Below, piece by piece: positions 24,601 to 29,830 of a DNA stretch of 64,000 nucleotides (position 1 is the stretch's first letter; each line of letters starts with the position of its first letter). Location of the stretch: the NCBI RefSeq assembly GCF_032118995.1, contig NC_092650.1:15436501-15500500 (forward strand), read 5' to 3'. Both the position numbers and the translations under genes were made by a program. The stretch is from Asterias amurensis. Lineage: Eukaryota > Echinodermata > Asteroidea > Forcipulatida > Asteriidae. Under the pieces are notes generated by a model, which worked only from the letters and a program-made list of their open reading frames with translations, was not told where the DNA came from and did no database searches.

Positions 24601-26717
24601 TATCTTATTAATAGACGGGTGCCTGCCCGACCGAAGATCATTTAGCACTCAGGGTGGCTCGGCCCCGTGGTTGCTTTGACAATAATTTTATTGTGGTTTT
24701 TTTAGTACAAGCTCACGGCTTCAGACGAGAGGAGGGAGCCAATTCTAAGCTTGCCGCTGATTGGCTGCTGTTTATAAAACAAAAAACATTGGCTGTTTTA
24801 TCTTCAAACCTCGTTCGTAAGTTTAATGTAAATCTGTGGACATTGTGTTTTGACTACTCTACGAAAAGTACCCAAACCCTTTAACATTAAGGGAATCAAT
24901 GTGTGGTGAAGAGGTTTTCAACTAGTGGTTTAAACCCGCCGAGGCCTGGTTCTTGATAATTTTACTGAGACAAACCCATTAATAAATACCCTTTCGGTAA
25001 AAAAACATCAACACTTTTTGGTTAAAAAGTAAAATAAATGCAAAAATTATAATTGTCAATGATTTCTTTCAACAGAACACCCGTCCAGCTATGAAATGGT
25101 ACGGCCCTCGGGTAAACAACTCCTTATAAGGAGATTGCTTTGCGCGTCGCGCGTATCGCGTGATGTGGCACAACTGTTCCAGCCGTTGCTCTCAACCAAT
25201 AGGAATGAAGAAACTGTCTTGTAAGCACAGGTGCAAGCTTGCGTGTCACGCCCATGTTTCAACACTTTTTACTGGTGTTATATCATCGGTTTAAAGACAG
25301 TGGACACTATTGGTAATTGTCAAAGACCAGTCTTCTCACTTAGTGTATCTCAACATATGCATAAAATAACAAACCTGTGAAAATTTGAGCTCGATTGGTC
25401 GTCGGAGTTGCGAGATAACTGTGAAAGAAAAAAACACCCTCGTCACACGAAGTTGTGTGCTTTCAGATGCTTGATTTCGAGACCTCAAATTCTAAACTTG
25501 AGGTCTCGAAATCAAATTTTGTGGAAAATTACTTCTTTCTCGAAAACTACGTCACTTCAGAGGGAGCCGTTTCTCACAATGTTTTATACTATCAACCTCT
25601 CCCCAGTCCTCATTACCAAGTAAGGTTTTTATGCTGATAATTATTTTGAGTAATTACCAATAACAATAGTGTCCACTGCCTTTAAACACCACCACGTGAT
25701 GCCCTCTCGACCAATCAGAATGGATAAACTGTCATTTATTATTCATAAATACCCCAGACAGTTTCTCGACTCCTATTGGTGGAGACGCGTCACGTGGGGG
25801 TGTTTAAATGGTTGATAATGACCAGTGTTTATGACCGGCTGGCTTCCACCTGTCCGCGCGCAAGACTATCACGCGGAACGCGCAATTCATAGCTATGTAA
25901 CAGCGCGTAATCTATTTCTAAGCGCGCGTTCGTAATCTATTTCTAAGCGCGCGCACGTTATCTATTTTTAATTAAGCATGTGCGCGCATACACACAACCA
26001 CGCGCAACATACTCACCACAAAGTTTTTGAAAAAAATATCACAAACCTCAAATTTTTCAACTGTTTAAGTGTCTGTAATTGTATTTTTTAACGTTTTTTA
26101 ACAAAAAGGGCATTTATGAATGGGAAAAAAAAAGAGTAGTGAAAAAGGGTCGTTGTCGTGCGATTAATCACATGAATTCGACCCTGCCAGCTTTAAACGC
26201 CCGTGTACGAACTCGTCGTTACGTTACCCTTTTAAGTTTTATTCCCTTAAATCACCAATTGTTCACAAACAAGTGAGCGGTCTGGCGGTTGAGCATGTCG
26301 AGTGACAAAGATCACGCGGTGTTTCAAGTTTACGCCCGACCTACTCCTGAGCGAATTCAAAATCATGCAAGGAAACACATAGTTTCCACGGTAGAAAAAA
26401 GAGTGAGCTTGCGCGTATTAGAAGAAAGTACCGACTTCAAAGCTTGCGCCCAACAAACAATATTGCATGATGATGATATGCACTCGCGTGCGCGACTGTC
26501 CCTAAACTTTTCCTTTTGTTGGTTGGGTGCGAATTTCAGGGTTTTGTAATGCAAGTTCAAAGTTGAGAAGAACACAGACGAGATTCCCTGTAAAAAGTTT
26601 ATTTTCTTCCACATTTTCCAAAGCTACATGTCTGTTTAATTTTAATAATAATTACCTCAGCTGTCTGTCGTATTTCTTCTCCTTGTCGACTATCGGACTT
26701 CCCCTGGGCGCAGCCAT
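471..26717 (-). CDS. NAE1: NAE1 (APPBP1), NEDD8-activating enzyme E1 regulatory subunit, 14 exons
   Basis: The product is the non-catalytic half of the NEDD8 E1. It heterodimerises with UBA3 and supports adenylation and thioester transfer of NEDD8, which then modifies cullins. Exons were joined by hand, minus strand: 26717-26656, 23654-23490, 20110-20008, 17204-17125, 15753-15644, 14554-14445, 13925-13863, 12902-12687, 11551-11418, 9769-9694, 8411-8285, 7059-6923, 1962-1892, 630-471. All junctions are GT/AG and phases agree. The total is 1614 nt, giving 537 aa against about 534 in vertebrates. Recognisable family blocks in order: [101 protein letters not shown], and the terminal [15 protein letters not shown]...SATFQL. 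The start ATG has A at -3 and G at +4. No frameshift or stop is present, so the gene looks functional. The call is very secure; only UTR limits are unknown. Confidence 0.97.
631..1891. other. NAE1 intron 13, no gene seen
   Basis: 1.26 kb without a recognisable gene. A run of about 15 G lies near 1433-1447. The remaining sequence is AT-rich and unassigned. Confidence 0.5.
1892..1962 (-). CDS. NAE1: NAE1 exon 13
   Basis: 71 nt, too short for an ORF scan. It reads [20 protein letters not shown] then INE plus AT, which joins G of exon 14 to make M. Acceptor TCAATCAG|AGCTG, donor GAAAT|GTAAGT. It fills exactly the expected gap between KLK and CRYGAAE. Confidence 0.93.
2045..4010. repeat. Tandem array of about 226-bp and 532-bp units
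   Basis: The phrase TTTACAGTCATAGAGTT recurs near 2048, 2277, 2809, 3036, 3263 and 3794. Spacings are about 226, 532, 227, 228 and 532. The 532-bp unit (2270-2801 and 3258-3789) carries an extra block with ATGGCCGCACAAACAC. Related sequence recurs near 42070-42100. Lies in NAE1 intron 12. Confidence 0.85.
4021..4135. repeat. Fragment of GGGCCCAATTTCAT inverted-repeat element
   Basis: Starts GGGCCCAATTTCATGAAGCT, the same terminus seen at 13659, 15831, 27222 and 56930. The second terminus is not obvious here. Confidence 0.5.
4148..4204. mobile_element. TTAA-type MITE, left part, interrupted
   Basis: Begins GGCAATGGACACATTTGGTA, the terminus of the commonest element in the window. The remainder resumes at 6568. 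The interruption is the TIR element 4213-6559. Confidence 0.75.
4213..6559. mobile_element. TIR element with 8-bp target duplication, carrying a LINE fragment
   Basis: The left end is CACAGACATATAATACCT and the right end is its complement AGGTATTATATGTCTGTG; both are followed inward by a GACCGACAG motif. Flanks ATCCTAAC (4205-4212) and ATCCTAAT (6560-6567) look like an 8-bp target-site duplication with one change. That length suggests hAT-type transposition (inference). No transposase ORF was found, and the interior includes the LINE at 4817-6392. Confidence 0.7.
4817..6392 (-). pseudogene. 5'-truncated, frameshifted non-LTR retrotransposon (CR1/L2-like)
   Basis: Reverse transcriptase fragments on the minus strand. 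6391-5830 has [44 protein letters not shown] and [10 protein letters not shown]. The YADD catalytic motif is at 5756-5745, in another frame. 5708-5427 has [12 protein letters not shown], and 5375-5184 has [13 protein letters not shown] then KLHWLPV. At least one frameshift lies near 5800. The 3' end is GGCGCTATATAAATGC then (TTA)n at 4817-4836, typical of jockey-superfamily CR1/L2 tails. No endonuclease is present, so it is dead. Confidence 0.85.
6568..6892. mobile_element. TTAA-type MITE, right part
   Basis: Continues the element begun at 4148: ACAAACCTGTGAAAATTTGG, GAGGGAGCCGTTTCTCACAA, ending ACCAATAGTGTCCACTGCCT. Confidence 0.8.
6923..7059 (-). CDS. NAE1: NAE1 exon 12
   Basis: 137 nt, reading [36 protein letters not shown] and VEADTYKLK. 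Acceptor CTGTTGCA|G joint then CACTTCATC, donor AAAG|GTCAGA. RAADRF...RYPG is diagnostic. A 4.96-kb intron follows, full of repeats. Confidence 0.95.
7464..8045. repeat. Interspersed repeat with internal hairpin
   Basis: Positions 7490-7545 and 7552-7608 are inverted: ACTAGTGGTTTAAACCC...GAGGCCTGGTTCTTGATAAT against ATTATCAAGAACCAGGCCTC. The same element recurs at 24893-25290 plus 25685-25760, where a MITE interrupts it. Lies in NAE1 intron 11. Confidence 0.75.
8285..8411 (-). CDS. NAE1: NAE1 exon 11
   Basis: 127 nt, reading [32 protein letters not shown] and [24 protein letters not shown] is identical to the vertebrate block. Acceptor TGTGCAG|ACACC, donor GATATTG|GTGAGC, phase 1 out. Confidence 0.96.
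8525..8638. repeat. Short interspersed repeat
   Basis: Contains ACCATATGCATTTGATAACA and AGACCAACTCGTCC. Relatives are at about 21880-21965 and 22140-22250. Confidence 0.6.
8639..9651. mobile_element. piggyBac-like non-autonomous element, TTAA flanks
   Basis: Ends are TTAACCCTTTCAATACCA and its exact inverse TGGTATTGAAAGGGTTAA. The CCC terminus with TTAA duplication is the piggyBac pattern. A minus-strand ORF (9443-9159) with acidic [16 protein letters not shown] could be a remnant of a transposase N-terminus, but I cannot confirm that. Confidence 0.7.
9694..9769 (-). CDS. NAE1: NAE1 exon 10
   Basis: 76 nt, reading [20 protein letters not shown] then VSLGK. Acceptor CATTGCAG|GTACA, donor GGGAAG|GTGAGT. 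Corresponds to VYREKAKKDAAAV...LLQSIG, a region of low conservation. Confidence 0.92.
10015..10086 (-). repeat. tRNA-Lys-like SINE head, copy 1
   Basis: Seven-bp acceptor GGCTAGA/TCTAGTC, D-arm GCTC...GAGC, T-arm GTTGG-TTCGAAT-CCCAC. The anticodon stem is mismatched and base 33 is not T, so this is a tRNA-derived repeat, not a gene. Confidence 0.75.
10170..10241 (+). repeat. tRNA-Lys-like SINE head, copy 2
   Basis: Same fold as copy 1, facing it. The loop reads ACGTTAA where functional tRNA-Lys has CTCTTAA. Degenerate. Confidence 0.75.
10424..10590 (+). repeat. tRNA-Lys-like SINE, copy 3
   Basis: tRNA-like head at 10482-10553 with the same GGGACACCGCCAAT leader and GTTCAACCCCAAAAATC trailer as the palindrome arms. 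Direct relative to copy 2. Confidence 0.75.
10655..10925 (-). repeat. tRNA-Leu-like SINE fragment
   Basis: Minus-strand head near 10925-10850 includes the B box GGTTCGAA equivalent (GGGATTCGAACCC on plus). The body contains AGCAATCAT and ACCCTCGCAGGTACCC. Part of the family seen complete at 59738. Confidence 0.6.
10986..11345. mobile_element. TTAA-type MITE copy
   Basis: Ends are TTAAGACAGTGGACACTATT and AATAGTGTCCACTGCCTTTA. About 360 bp, no coding capacity. NAE1 intron 9. Confidence 0.9.
11418..11551 (-). CDS. NAE1: NAE1 exon 9
   Basis: 134 nt, reading [40 protein letters not shown] and [16 protein letters not shown] is a conserved family block. Acceptor TTGTGCAG|AGTTG, donor AATGT|GTGAGT, phase 2 out. 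Confidence 0.96.
11690..11775 (-). repeat. tRNA-like SINE head (loop CTAGAAT)
   Basis: Plus strand reads CGGGTGGGATTCAAACCCAC then CCTTGCAATTCTAGAAAAG. The same family occurs at 15030 and 15249. Stem pairing is imperfect, so not a functional tRNA. Confidence 0.6.
11930..12068. mobile_element. Self-complementary MITE (AAGTTAGGACGAG family)
   Basis: Repeated CAAGTTAGGACGAG with its inverse TCCTAACTTAGGAC, ending in CTTGGTGAAACCGACCCC. Relatives at 14763, 58950 and 61330. Confidence 0.7.
12149..12308. repeat. Inverted repeat, left arm, flanking NAE1 exon 8
   Basis: 160 bp, complementary to 13031-13190 with one mismatch (CCTATGTG against CCTTTGTG). Its last 12 bases are also the first bases of the MITE that starts at 12297. 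Confidence 0.95.
12297..12668. mobile_element. Second TTAA MITE family copy
   Basis: Begins TTAAATGCCCTGGACACTTT and ends CCGAAATGGCTTTAA. Same family as 24145-24519 and 51559-51928. Ends 19 bases beyond the exon 8 donor. Confidence 0.8.
12687..12902 (-). CDS. NAE1: NAE1 exon 8
   Basis: 216 nt, 72 codons, phase 0 at both ends, so skipping it would keep the frame. It contains [35 protein letters not shown] and [17 protein letters not shown]. Acceptor CCCCCAG|CATGG, donor GTCAGAG|GTGATG. The exon lies in the loop of a long inverted repeat (12149-12308 and 13031-13190). Confidence 0.96.
13031..13190. repeat. Inverted repeat, right arm, flanking NAE1 exon 8
   Basis: Partner of 12149-12308. The two arms enclose exon 8 in a loop of about 720 bp. 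Confidence 0.95.
13205..13505 (-). repeat. tRNA-Leu-like SINE
   Basis: Minus-strand head at the right end, with B box in GGGACTTGAACCCACACT. The body contains GACACTTAACCATT, GGATGGGACGTAAAGCCG and the 3' part AGCACCATGTAATGG. NAE1 intron 7. Confidence 0.75.
13659..13852. mobile_element. GGGCCCAATTTCAT inverted-repeat element
   Basis: Termini GCCCAATTTCATAGAGCTGC and CACTATGAAAAATGGCCC. The right end stops 11 bases from the exon 7 donor. Confidence 0.75.
13863..13925 (-). CDS. NAE1: NAE1 exon 7
   Basis: 63 nt, 21 codons: [20 protein letters not shown] plus E. Aligns with the HSHTPWIVI...YLAQW region. Acceptor CTTCCAG|GAACA, donor GCAGAG|GTAAAA, phase 0 at both ends. Confidence 0.93.
13935..14130. 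mobile_element. Fragment of MITE with CACAATGTCCACAG
   Basis: Contains CTCAAAAACTACAGCACCTC, TCTGTGGACATTGTGTTTTG and AAAGTACCCGAACC. Relatives at 24790, 48665 and 62040. Confidence 0.65.
14445..14554 (-). CDS. NAE1: NAE1 exon 6
   Basis: 110 nt, reading [20 protein letters not shown] then [17 protein letters not shown]. Acceptor ATGGCAG|TGATT, donor AAGCAG|GTGGGT, ends in phase 0. VIESHPDNA is an exact family signature. Confidence 0.95.
14635..15010 (-). repeat. SINE body interrupted by a MITE
   Basis: SINE sequence GTCACTCGGTGACGCTCCAG to AATCAAACCAGG stops at about 14762 and resumes with AGGAACACC at about 14912. Between them is the self-complementary MITE 14763-14911. Confidence 0.65.
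14763..14911. mobile_element. Self-complementary MITE nested in a SINE
   Basis: Ends GACTTCACAAAGAGTTAAGA and AACTCTGTGTGATATCGACC, with TTAGGACGAG/TCCTAACTTAGGAC inside. Confidence 0.75.
15028..15430 (+). repeat. Two copies of a tRNA-like SINE (CTAGAAT loop)
   Basis: A 3' fragment at 15028-15180 and a fuller copy at 15249-15430. Both carry TCCCACCCGAGTAACATGCC, CACAGGACTCGGGAAA and ACACATCGGTGTATGGGTGA. Confidence 0.7.
15544..15642 (+). repeat. tRNA-Leu-like SINE head abutting exon 5
   Basis: The acceptor stem GTGTCAT (15544-15550) pairs with ATGACAC (15625-15631). The variable arm is long and the B box is GGTTTGAATCCC. The SINE trailer CTTGTGTCCTTA runs to the NAE1 exon 5 donor at 15643. 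Confidence 0.75.
15644..15753 (-). CDS. NAE1: NAE1 exon 5
   Basis: 110 nt, reading [29 protein letters not shown] and LVVKEHT. Acceptor TTTACAG|AACC, donor ACAG|GTAAGG. The first intron bases coincide with the edge of a plus-strand SINE. A partial copy of this exon lies in intron 4 at about 16231-16288. Confidence 0.95.
15831..16072. mobile_element. GGGCCCAATTTCAT MITE, complete
   Basis: Long inverted repeat, 15831-15925 against about 15978-16072. Termini GGGCCCAATTTCATAGAGCT and AGCTCTATGAAATTGGGCCC. It sits inside the SINE that resumes at 16073 with GAAGGCCACTTCAAGG. Confidence 0.9.
16073..16470 (-). repeat. SINE containing filler copied from NAE1 exon 5
   Basis: SINE body and minus-strand tRNA-like head (near 16380-16465). 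Between GCACTGCCTCC and CACAACTTTACGAAGC there is about 95 bp of foreign sequence (16231-16326). This includes a piece of exon 5 and an inverted copy of part of it. Confidence 0.85.
16640..16940 (-). repeat. tRNA-Leu-like SINE
   Basis: Runs from ATGCAAGTCGCCAGACACAC to the head GAACCCACACTCTGCTGATT...CACTCGGCCATGACAC. This uninterrupted relative shows what the copy at 16073 looked like before its filler. Confidence 0.75.
17125..17204 (-). CDS. NAE1: NAE1 exon 4
   Basis: 80 nt, reading [20 protein letters not shown] then ATDLVE. Acceptor TTTCAG|AGTCC, donor GAAAG|GTATGT, phase 2 out. Corresponds to the SPENLL...VVATQL segment of vertebrate NAE1. Confidence 0.95.
17312..17480. repeat. 24-bp minisatellite, small array
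   Basis: About seven units of GGCTCTAGGCGCCAGTGTTC plus CATA. NAE1 intron 3. Same unit and orientation as the array at 18850. Confidence 0.9.
17482..18850. mobile_element. 1.37-kb segment with inverted ends between two minisatellite arrays
   Basis: The left end AAGGCATCTTCTTT...TGGACCATTT is matched inverted at the right end, AAATGGTCCA...AAAGAAGATGCCTT. The interior has an 83-codon minus ORF (18279-18028) with no family that I recognise. Probably a non-autonomous DNA element. Confidence 0.6.
18850..19492. repeat. 24-bp minisatellite, large array
   Basis: About 26 units, 24 bp each, so exactly 8 codons. On the minus strand it reads MEHWCLEP repeats in one frame and RAYGTLVP repeats in another, both open. 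Higher-order blocks (for example GACAGTGTTCCATTTGCTCT near 18929, 19098 and 19317) show internal duplications. Intronic, not a gene. Confidence 0.95.
19498..19592. mobile_element. TTAA-type MITE, right-end fragment
   Basis: ATACTATCAACCTCTCCCCA to CATCCACTGCCTTTAA; the left part is missing, cut at the minisatellite edge. Confidence 0.75.
19593..19960. repeat. Fragment of another MITE family
   Basis: GGAACATTACAGAATTGGTA and ATAGTAGAAAACATCC. Similar pieces are at 63217-63530. Confidence 0.5.
20008..20110 (-). CDS. NAE1: NAE1 exon 3
   Basis: 103 nt, reading [20 protein letters not shown] then [14 protein letters not shown]. This matches the family stretch after GEDxGNN. Acceptor CCCCAG|CTTTTTCC, donor GAAGAG|GTTGGT, ends in phase 0. 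Confidence 0.95.
20595..20976. mobile_element. TTAA-type MITE copy
   Basis: Ends AGGCAGTGGACACTATTGGT and ACCAATAGTGTCTATTGTCT, flanked by TTAA. It has a central palindrome GATTTCGAGACCTCAAG/GAGGTCTCGAAATC. Confidence 0.9.
20977..21769. other. NAE1 intron 2, no gene seen
   Basis: AT-rich intronic DNA without a recognised repeat or coding signature. Confidence 0.5.
21770..22370. repeat. Inverted repeats rich in AAGGCC
   Basis: GGTGCCCTTCAAAATTTGGC at 21779 faces GCCAAATTTTGAAGGGCACC at 22282. Between them lie two copies of the AGACCAACTCGTCC repeat, in opposite orientations. The unit recurs in part near 23260-23300. Confidence 0.7.
22371..23489. other. NAE1 intron 2 remainder, unassigned small ORF
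   Basis: AT-rich. A 66-codon plus ORF (22903-23103) starts [21 protein letters not shown] do not recognise it, and it lacks support. Confidence 0.35.
23490..23654 (-). CDS. NAE1: NAE1 exon 2
   Basis: 165 nt, residues 21-75. It carries [14 protein letters not shown], the core [13 protein letters not shown] and [12 protein letters not shown]. This is the inactive adenylation half, so no catalytic cysteine is expected. Acceptor TCTCAG|ACTATGG, donor AA|GTGAGT, phase 2 out. Confidence 0.96.
24145..24519. mobile_element. Second TTAA MITE family copy
   Basis: TTAAAGCCATTATACACTTT to CCGAAAGGGTCCAATGGCAT, TTAA on both sides. The internal palindrome is TTCTCGTTAACGAGAA. Intron 1. Confidence 0.85.
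24893..25760. repeat. Second copy of the 7464 repeat, split by a MITE
   Basis: GAATCAATGTGTGGTGAAGA through TGGTGTTATATCATCGG, then a MITE, then GTGATGCCCTCTCGACCAAT. The uninterrupted copy is at 7464-8045. Confidence 0.85.
25291..25684. mobile_element. TTAA-type MITE with a visible empty site
   Basis: Flanked by TTTAAA on both sides inside the repeat 24893-25760. The equivalent site in the copy near 7945 is the single stretch TTCAAA. Confidence 0.9.
25761..26655. other. NAE1 intron 1 proximal part
   Basis: No feature recognised. Repeated GTAATCTATTTCTAAGCGCG motifs occur near 25907-25950. Confidence 0.4.
26656..26717 (-). CDS. NAE1: NAE1 exon 1 (start codon)
   Basis: Encodes residues 1-20 plus two bases, reading [20 protein letters not shown]. 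The donor is GAG|GTAATT. The KYDRQLR block is the invariant N-terminus of the E1-like fold. The ATG context is AACAACATGG. Confidence 0.95.
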
Positions 26718-27220
26718 GTTGTTGAATTAAATCCTAAACTCGTTTATTTATTGAAACACAGTCAAAAGTAAAAAAACAAAAACTCCAAATGAAAGTTTAG
26801 CGCCAAATGAAAGTTTAGATATAACTTATCGAAATATTTTTGGAACAAATAAATTGTTAATTTATGATTAATTTATGTATATGTAATGCCATTAATATAA
26901 TGGTATAGAAATAAATAAATCAATGGTTTTGTACACAACGTCGTAGGGCAGGGGCGGGGCAAAAGGGTTGCGGGGGGGGGGGGGGCTGCGGCTAGTCGCT
27001 TTGACACTGTTCCTGGACGATATTATGTTCTGCTTATAAGGGGGGGGGGGGGGGTGACTTTGTAAGGGGGTGACTTTGTAATTAACTTTGTAAGCTGAAC
27101 TGCTCAGGCTTATCTGGAATTATGCAAAAAGGGGTTTAGTTATTCCAGAACAGCAGCAATCGACATCATCTCTCAGTTAAAGATATCTCTGGAATATTTT
27201 CTTCGATTGCGAAAGACCAG
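26718..27220 (-). promoter_or_regulatory. Presumed NAE1 5' UTR and promoter region
   Basis: Immediately upstream of the NAE1 ATG on the minus strand. No TATA box was seen at a sensible spacing. Runs of G lie at 26971-26984 and 27041-27053. Placement only; no promoter motif is claimed. Confidence 0.35.
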
Positions 27221-27221
27221 G

Positions 27222-27501
27222 GCCCAATTTCATGGCTCTGCTTACCACCGAATTCTGAGTATACGATCACGATTCCCCGCTTACGTGCAAGCGCCGAAAT
27301 TCGGCGCTAGGTAAGTGTAGAACATTGATCTCCATTATACTGACAGTATAATGGAGATCAATGGTGTAGAATGACTAGTAACGTGTCGTACGCAAGCGCA
27401 GACGCCAAAATTCGACGCTAACCCGTGAAATTAGGCTTGACGAAGCACAGAATTCCCTGCTTCCGTAAGCGCCGATTCTGTGCGAGCCATGAAATTGGGC
27501 C
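27222..27501. mobile_element. GGGCCCAATTTCAT MITE with nested palindrome
   Basis: Termini GGGCCCAATTTCATGGCTCT and GAGCCATGAAATTGGGCCCC. Its interior holds the 41-bp palindrome 27323-27363. Confidence 0.85.
27323..27363. repeat. 41-bp palindrome, also at 42257-42296
   Basis: CATTGATCTCCATTATACTG then its complement around a 1-bp centre. A second copy lies in unrelated sequence at 42257. Confidence 0.85.
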
Positions 27502-27604
27502 CCGATTAAGGCCAGAATCTTTTGAAAATCACTAGAAATAATTAATGCGTTATGTTACGTACTGTAATGAAAACTTTCATCTTAGCTGTCACTTAATGGG
27601 GATG

Positions 27605-29222
27605 GGAAAGTCATCCCTACAAAGTCGCCCCGGACAAGTCACGGCTTACAAAGTCGCCCCTTACAAAGTCACCCCCTTACACAAAGTCACCACTTACTAA
27701 GTCATACAAAGTCACCCCCTTGCCTTACAAAGCACCCCTGGACCCCTTACAAAGTCACCCCCTTTCAAAGTCACCCCCTAACAAAGTAACCCCTTACAAA
27801 GTCACGCCTTACAAAGTCATGCCTTATACAAAGTCACCCCCTTGCCTTACAAAAGCACCCCTGACAAAGTCACCCCTTACAAAGTCACCCCCTTACAAAG
27901 TCACCCCCTAACAAAGTCACCCCATACAAAGTCACCCCATACAAAGTCACGCCTTACAAAGTCACGCCTTATACAAAGTCACCCCCTTGCCTTACAAAAG
28001 CACCCCTAACAAAGTCACCCCATACAAAGTCACCCCATACAAAGTCACGCCTTACAAAGTCACGCCTTACAAAGTCACCCCATACAAAGTCACCCCATAC
28101 AAAGTCACCCCATACAAAGTCACGCCTTACAAAGTCACCCCTAACAAAGTCACCCTCTCACTAAGTGACCCCATACAAAGTCACCCCATACAAAGTCACG
28201 CCTTACAAAGTCACCCCTTACAAAGTCACCCCCTTACAAAGTCACCCCCTAACAAAGTCACCCCATACAAAGTCACCCCATACAAAGTCACGCCTTACAA
28301 AGTCACCCCTAACAAAGTCACCCTCTCACTAAGTGACCCCTTACAAAGTCGCCCCTGACAAATTCGCCCCTTACAAAGTCACTCCTTACATAGCACCCCC
28401 TAACAAAGTCATACAACACCCATAACAAAGTCACCCCTAACATAATCACCCCCTTACATAGTCACCCCTTTACAAAGTCACCCCTAACAAAGTCACCCTC
28501 TCACTAAGTGACCCCTTACAAAGTCGCCCCTGACAAATTCGCCCCTTACAAAGTCACTCCTTACATAGCACCCCCTAACAAAGTCATACAACACCCATAA
28601 CAAAGTCACCCCTAACATAATCACCCCCTTACATAGTCACCCCTTTACAAAGTCACCCCTTATAAAGTCACCCCTACAAAGTCGCCCCTTTTTATACAAA
28701 GTCACTCCTTAAAAAGTCATCCTCTTACAAAGTCAGGCCTTACAAAGTCACCCCTAACAAAGTCACCTCCTAACAAAGTCGATCACCCCCAAACAAAGTC
28801 ACCCCTAACAAAGTCATCCCCTGACAAACCCTAAAAATTCGCCCCTTACAAAGTCACTGCTTCTAACAAAGGTCACCCCCTACCTCCATGCTTATACCAT
28901 GGGGGGTAGAAAGTCACCCCCTTAAAAAGTCACCATAACAAAGTCGTCCCCCCCTTACAAAGTCGCCCTAAGACAACCCCTTAAAAAGTCACCCCTCACA
29001 AAGTCACCCTCTGCCAAAGTCACCCCTGGACATTAAAGTCAACCCCTAACAAAATCAGCCCCTTGCAAAGTCACCCCCTTACAAAAGTCATCCCCTTACA
29101 AGGTCACCCCCTTACAAAGTCACCCCTGACGATCACCCCCCTACAGAGTCACCCCTTACAATGTCACCCCCTTAAAAATCACCCCCTTACAAAGTCACCC
29201 CCTTACAAAGTGACTCCCGACA
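27605..29222. repeat. 1.6-kb satellite of ACAAAGTCACCCC-like units
   Basis: More than 100 short units of about 14-16 bp (CTTACAAAGTCACCCC and variants), with a roughly 174-bp higher-order block duplicated near 28331 and 28505. Stop-poor frames give meaningless ORFs of NKVTPYKVTP type. Lies between the divergent NAE1 and sulfotransferase A genes. Confidence 0.95.
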
Positions 29223-29504
29223 TACAGGGTGTCTAAAAAAAAAGGTAATCCTACTTTAAAGGGTTTTTATGGCCAGACTATTATGTTTACCAGCAGAAAG
29301 TATGGCATCATCTTAAAGCTGAAACCTTGTGCTTTCCAATGATACATTTGGTTACATTCCAGGGTCATGCATCAGAGAGCACCATTGTCTTGAAAATGTG
29401 GTGCAAAAATGCAGTTGGTTCACTTTTAAACCCTTGTCATTCTGGCCTTCAGACAGAGTGTAAACCTAGAAGTCAACCACTGATCGACCAGCCTGGGTTC
29501 GAGT

Positions 29505-29830
29505 CATTGGTAATTGTCAAAGACAAGTCTTCTCACTTGGTGTATGACAACATTGAGTAAAATAACAAACTTATGAAAATTTGAGCTCAATTGGTCGTCT
29601 AAGTTGAAAAATAATATTGAAAGAAAAAACACCCTTGTCACACGAAGTTGTGTGCTTCCAGATGATTGATTTCGAGATCTCAACATCTAACTCTAAGGTT
29701 TCAAAAACAAATTCGTGTAAAATTTCTTCCTTCTCGAAAACTATCACTTCAGAGGGAGCCATTTCTCCCCATTACTCGTTAACGTTACCAATAAGGTTTT
29801 GTGCTAATAATTATTTTGAGTAATTGCCAA
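29505..29830. mobile_element. TTAA-type MITE, truncated left end
   Basis: Begins CATTGGTAATTGTCAAAGAC, includes CACACGAAGTTGTGTGCTTC and ends ATTTTGAGTAATTGCCAAAG. Confidence 0.75.

Noticed and set aside
27720..28358. ORFs of NKVTPYKVTP type
   Set aside because: Translation of the ACAAAGTCACCCC satellite.
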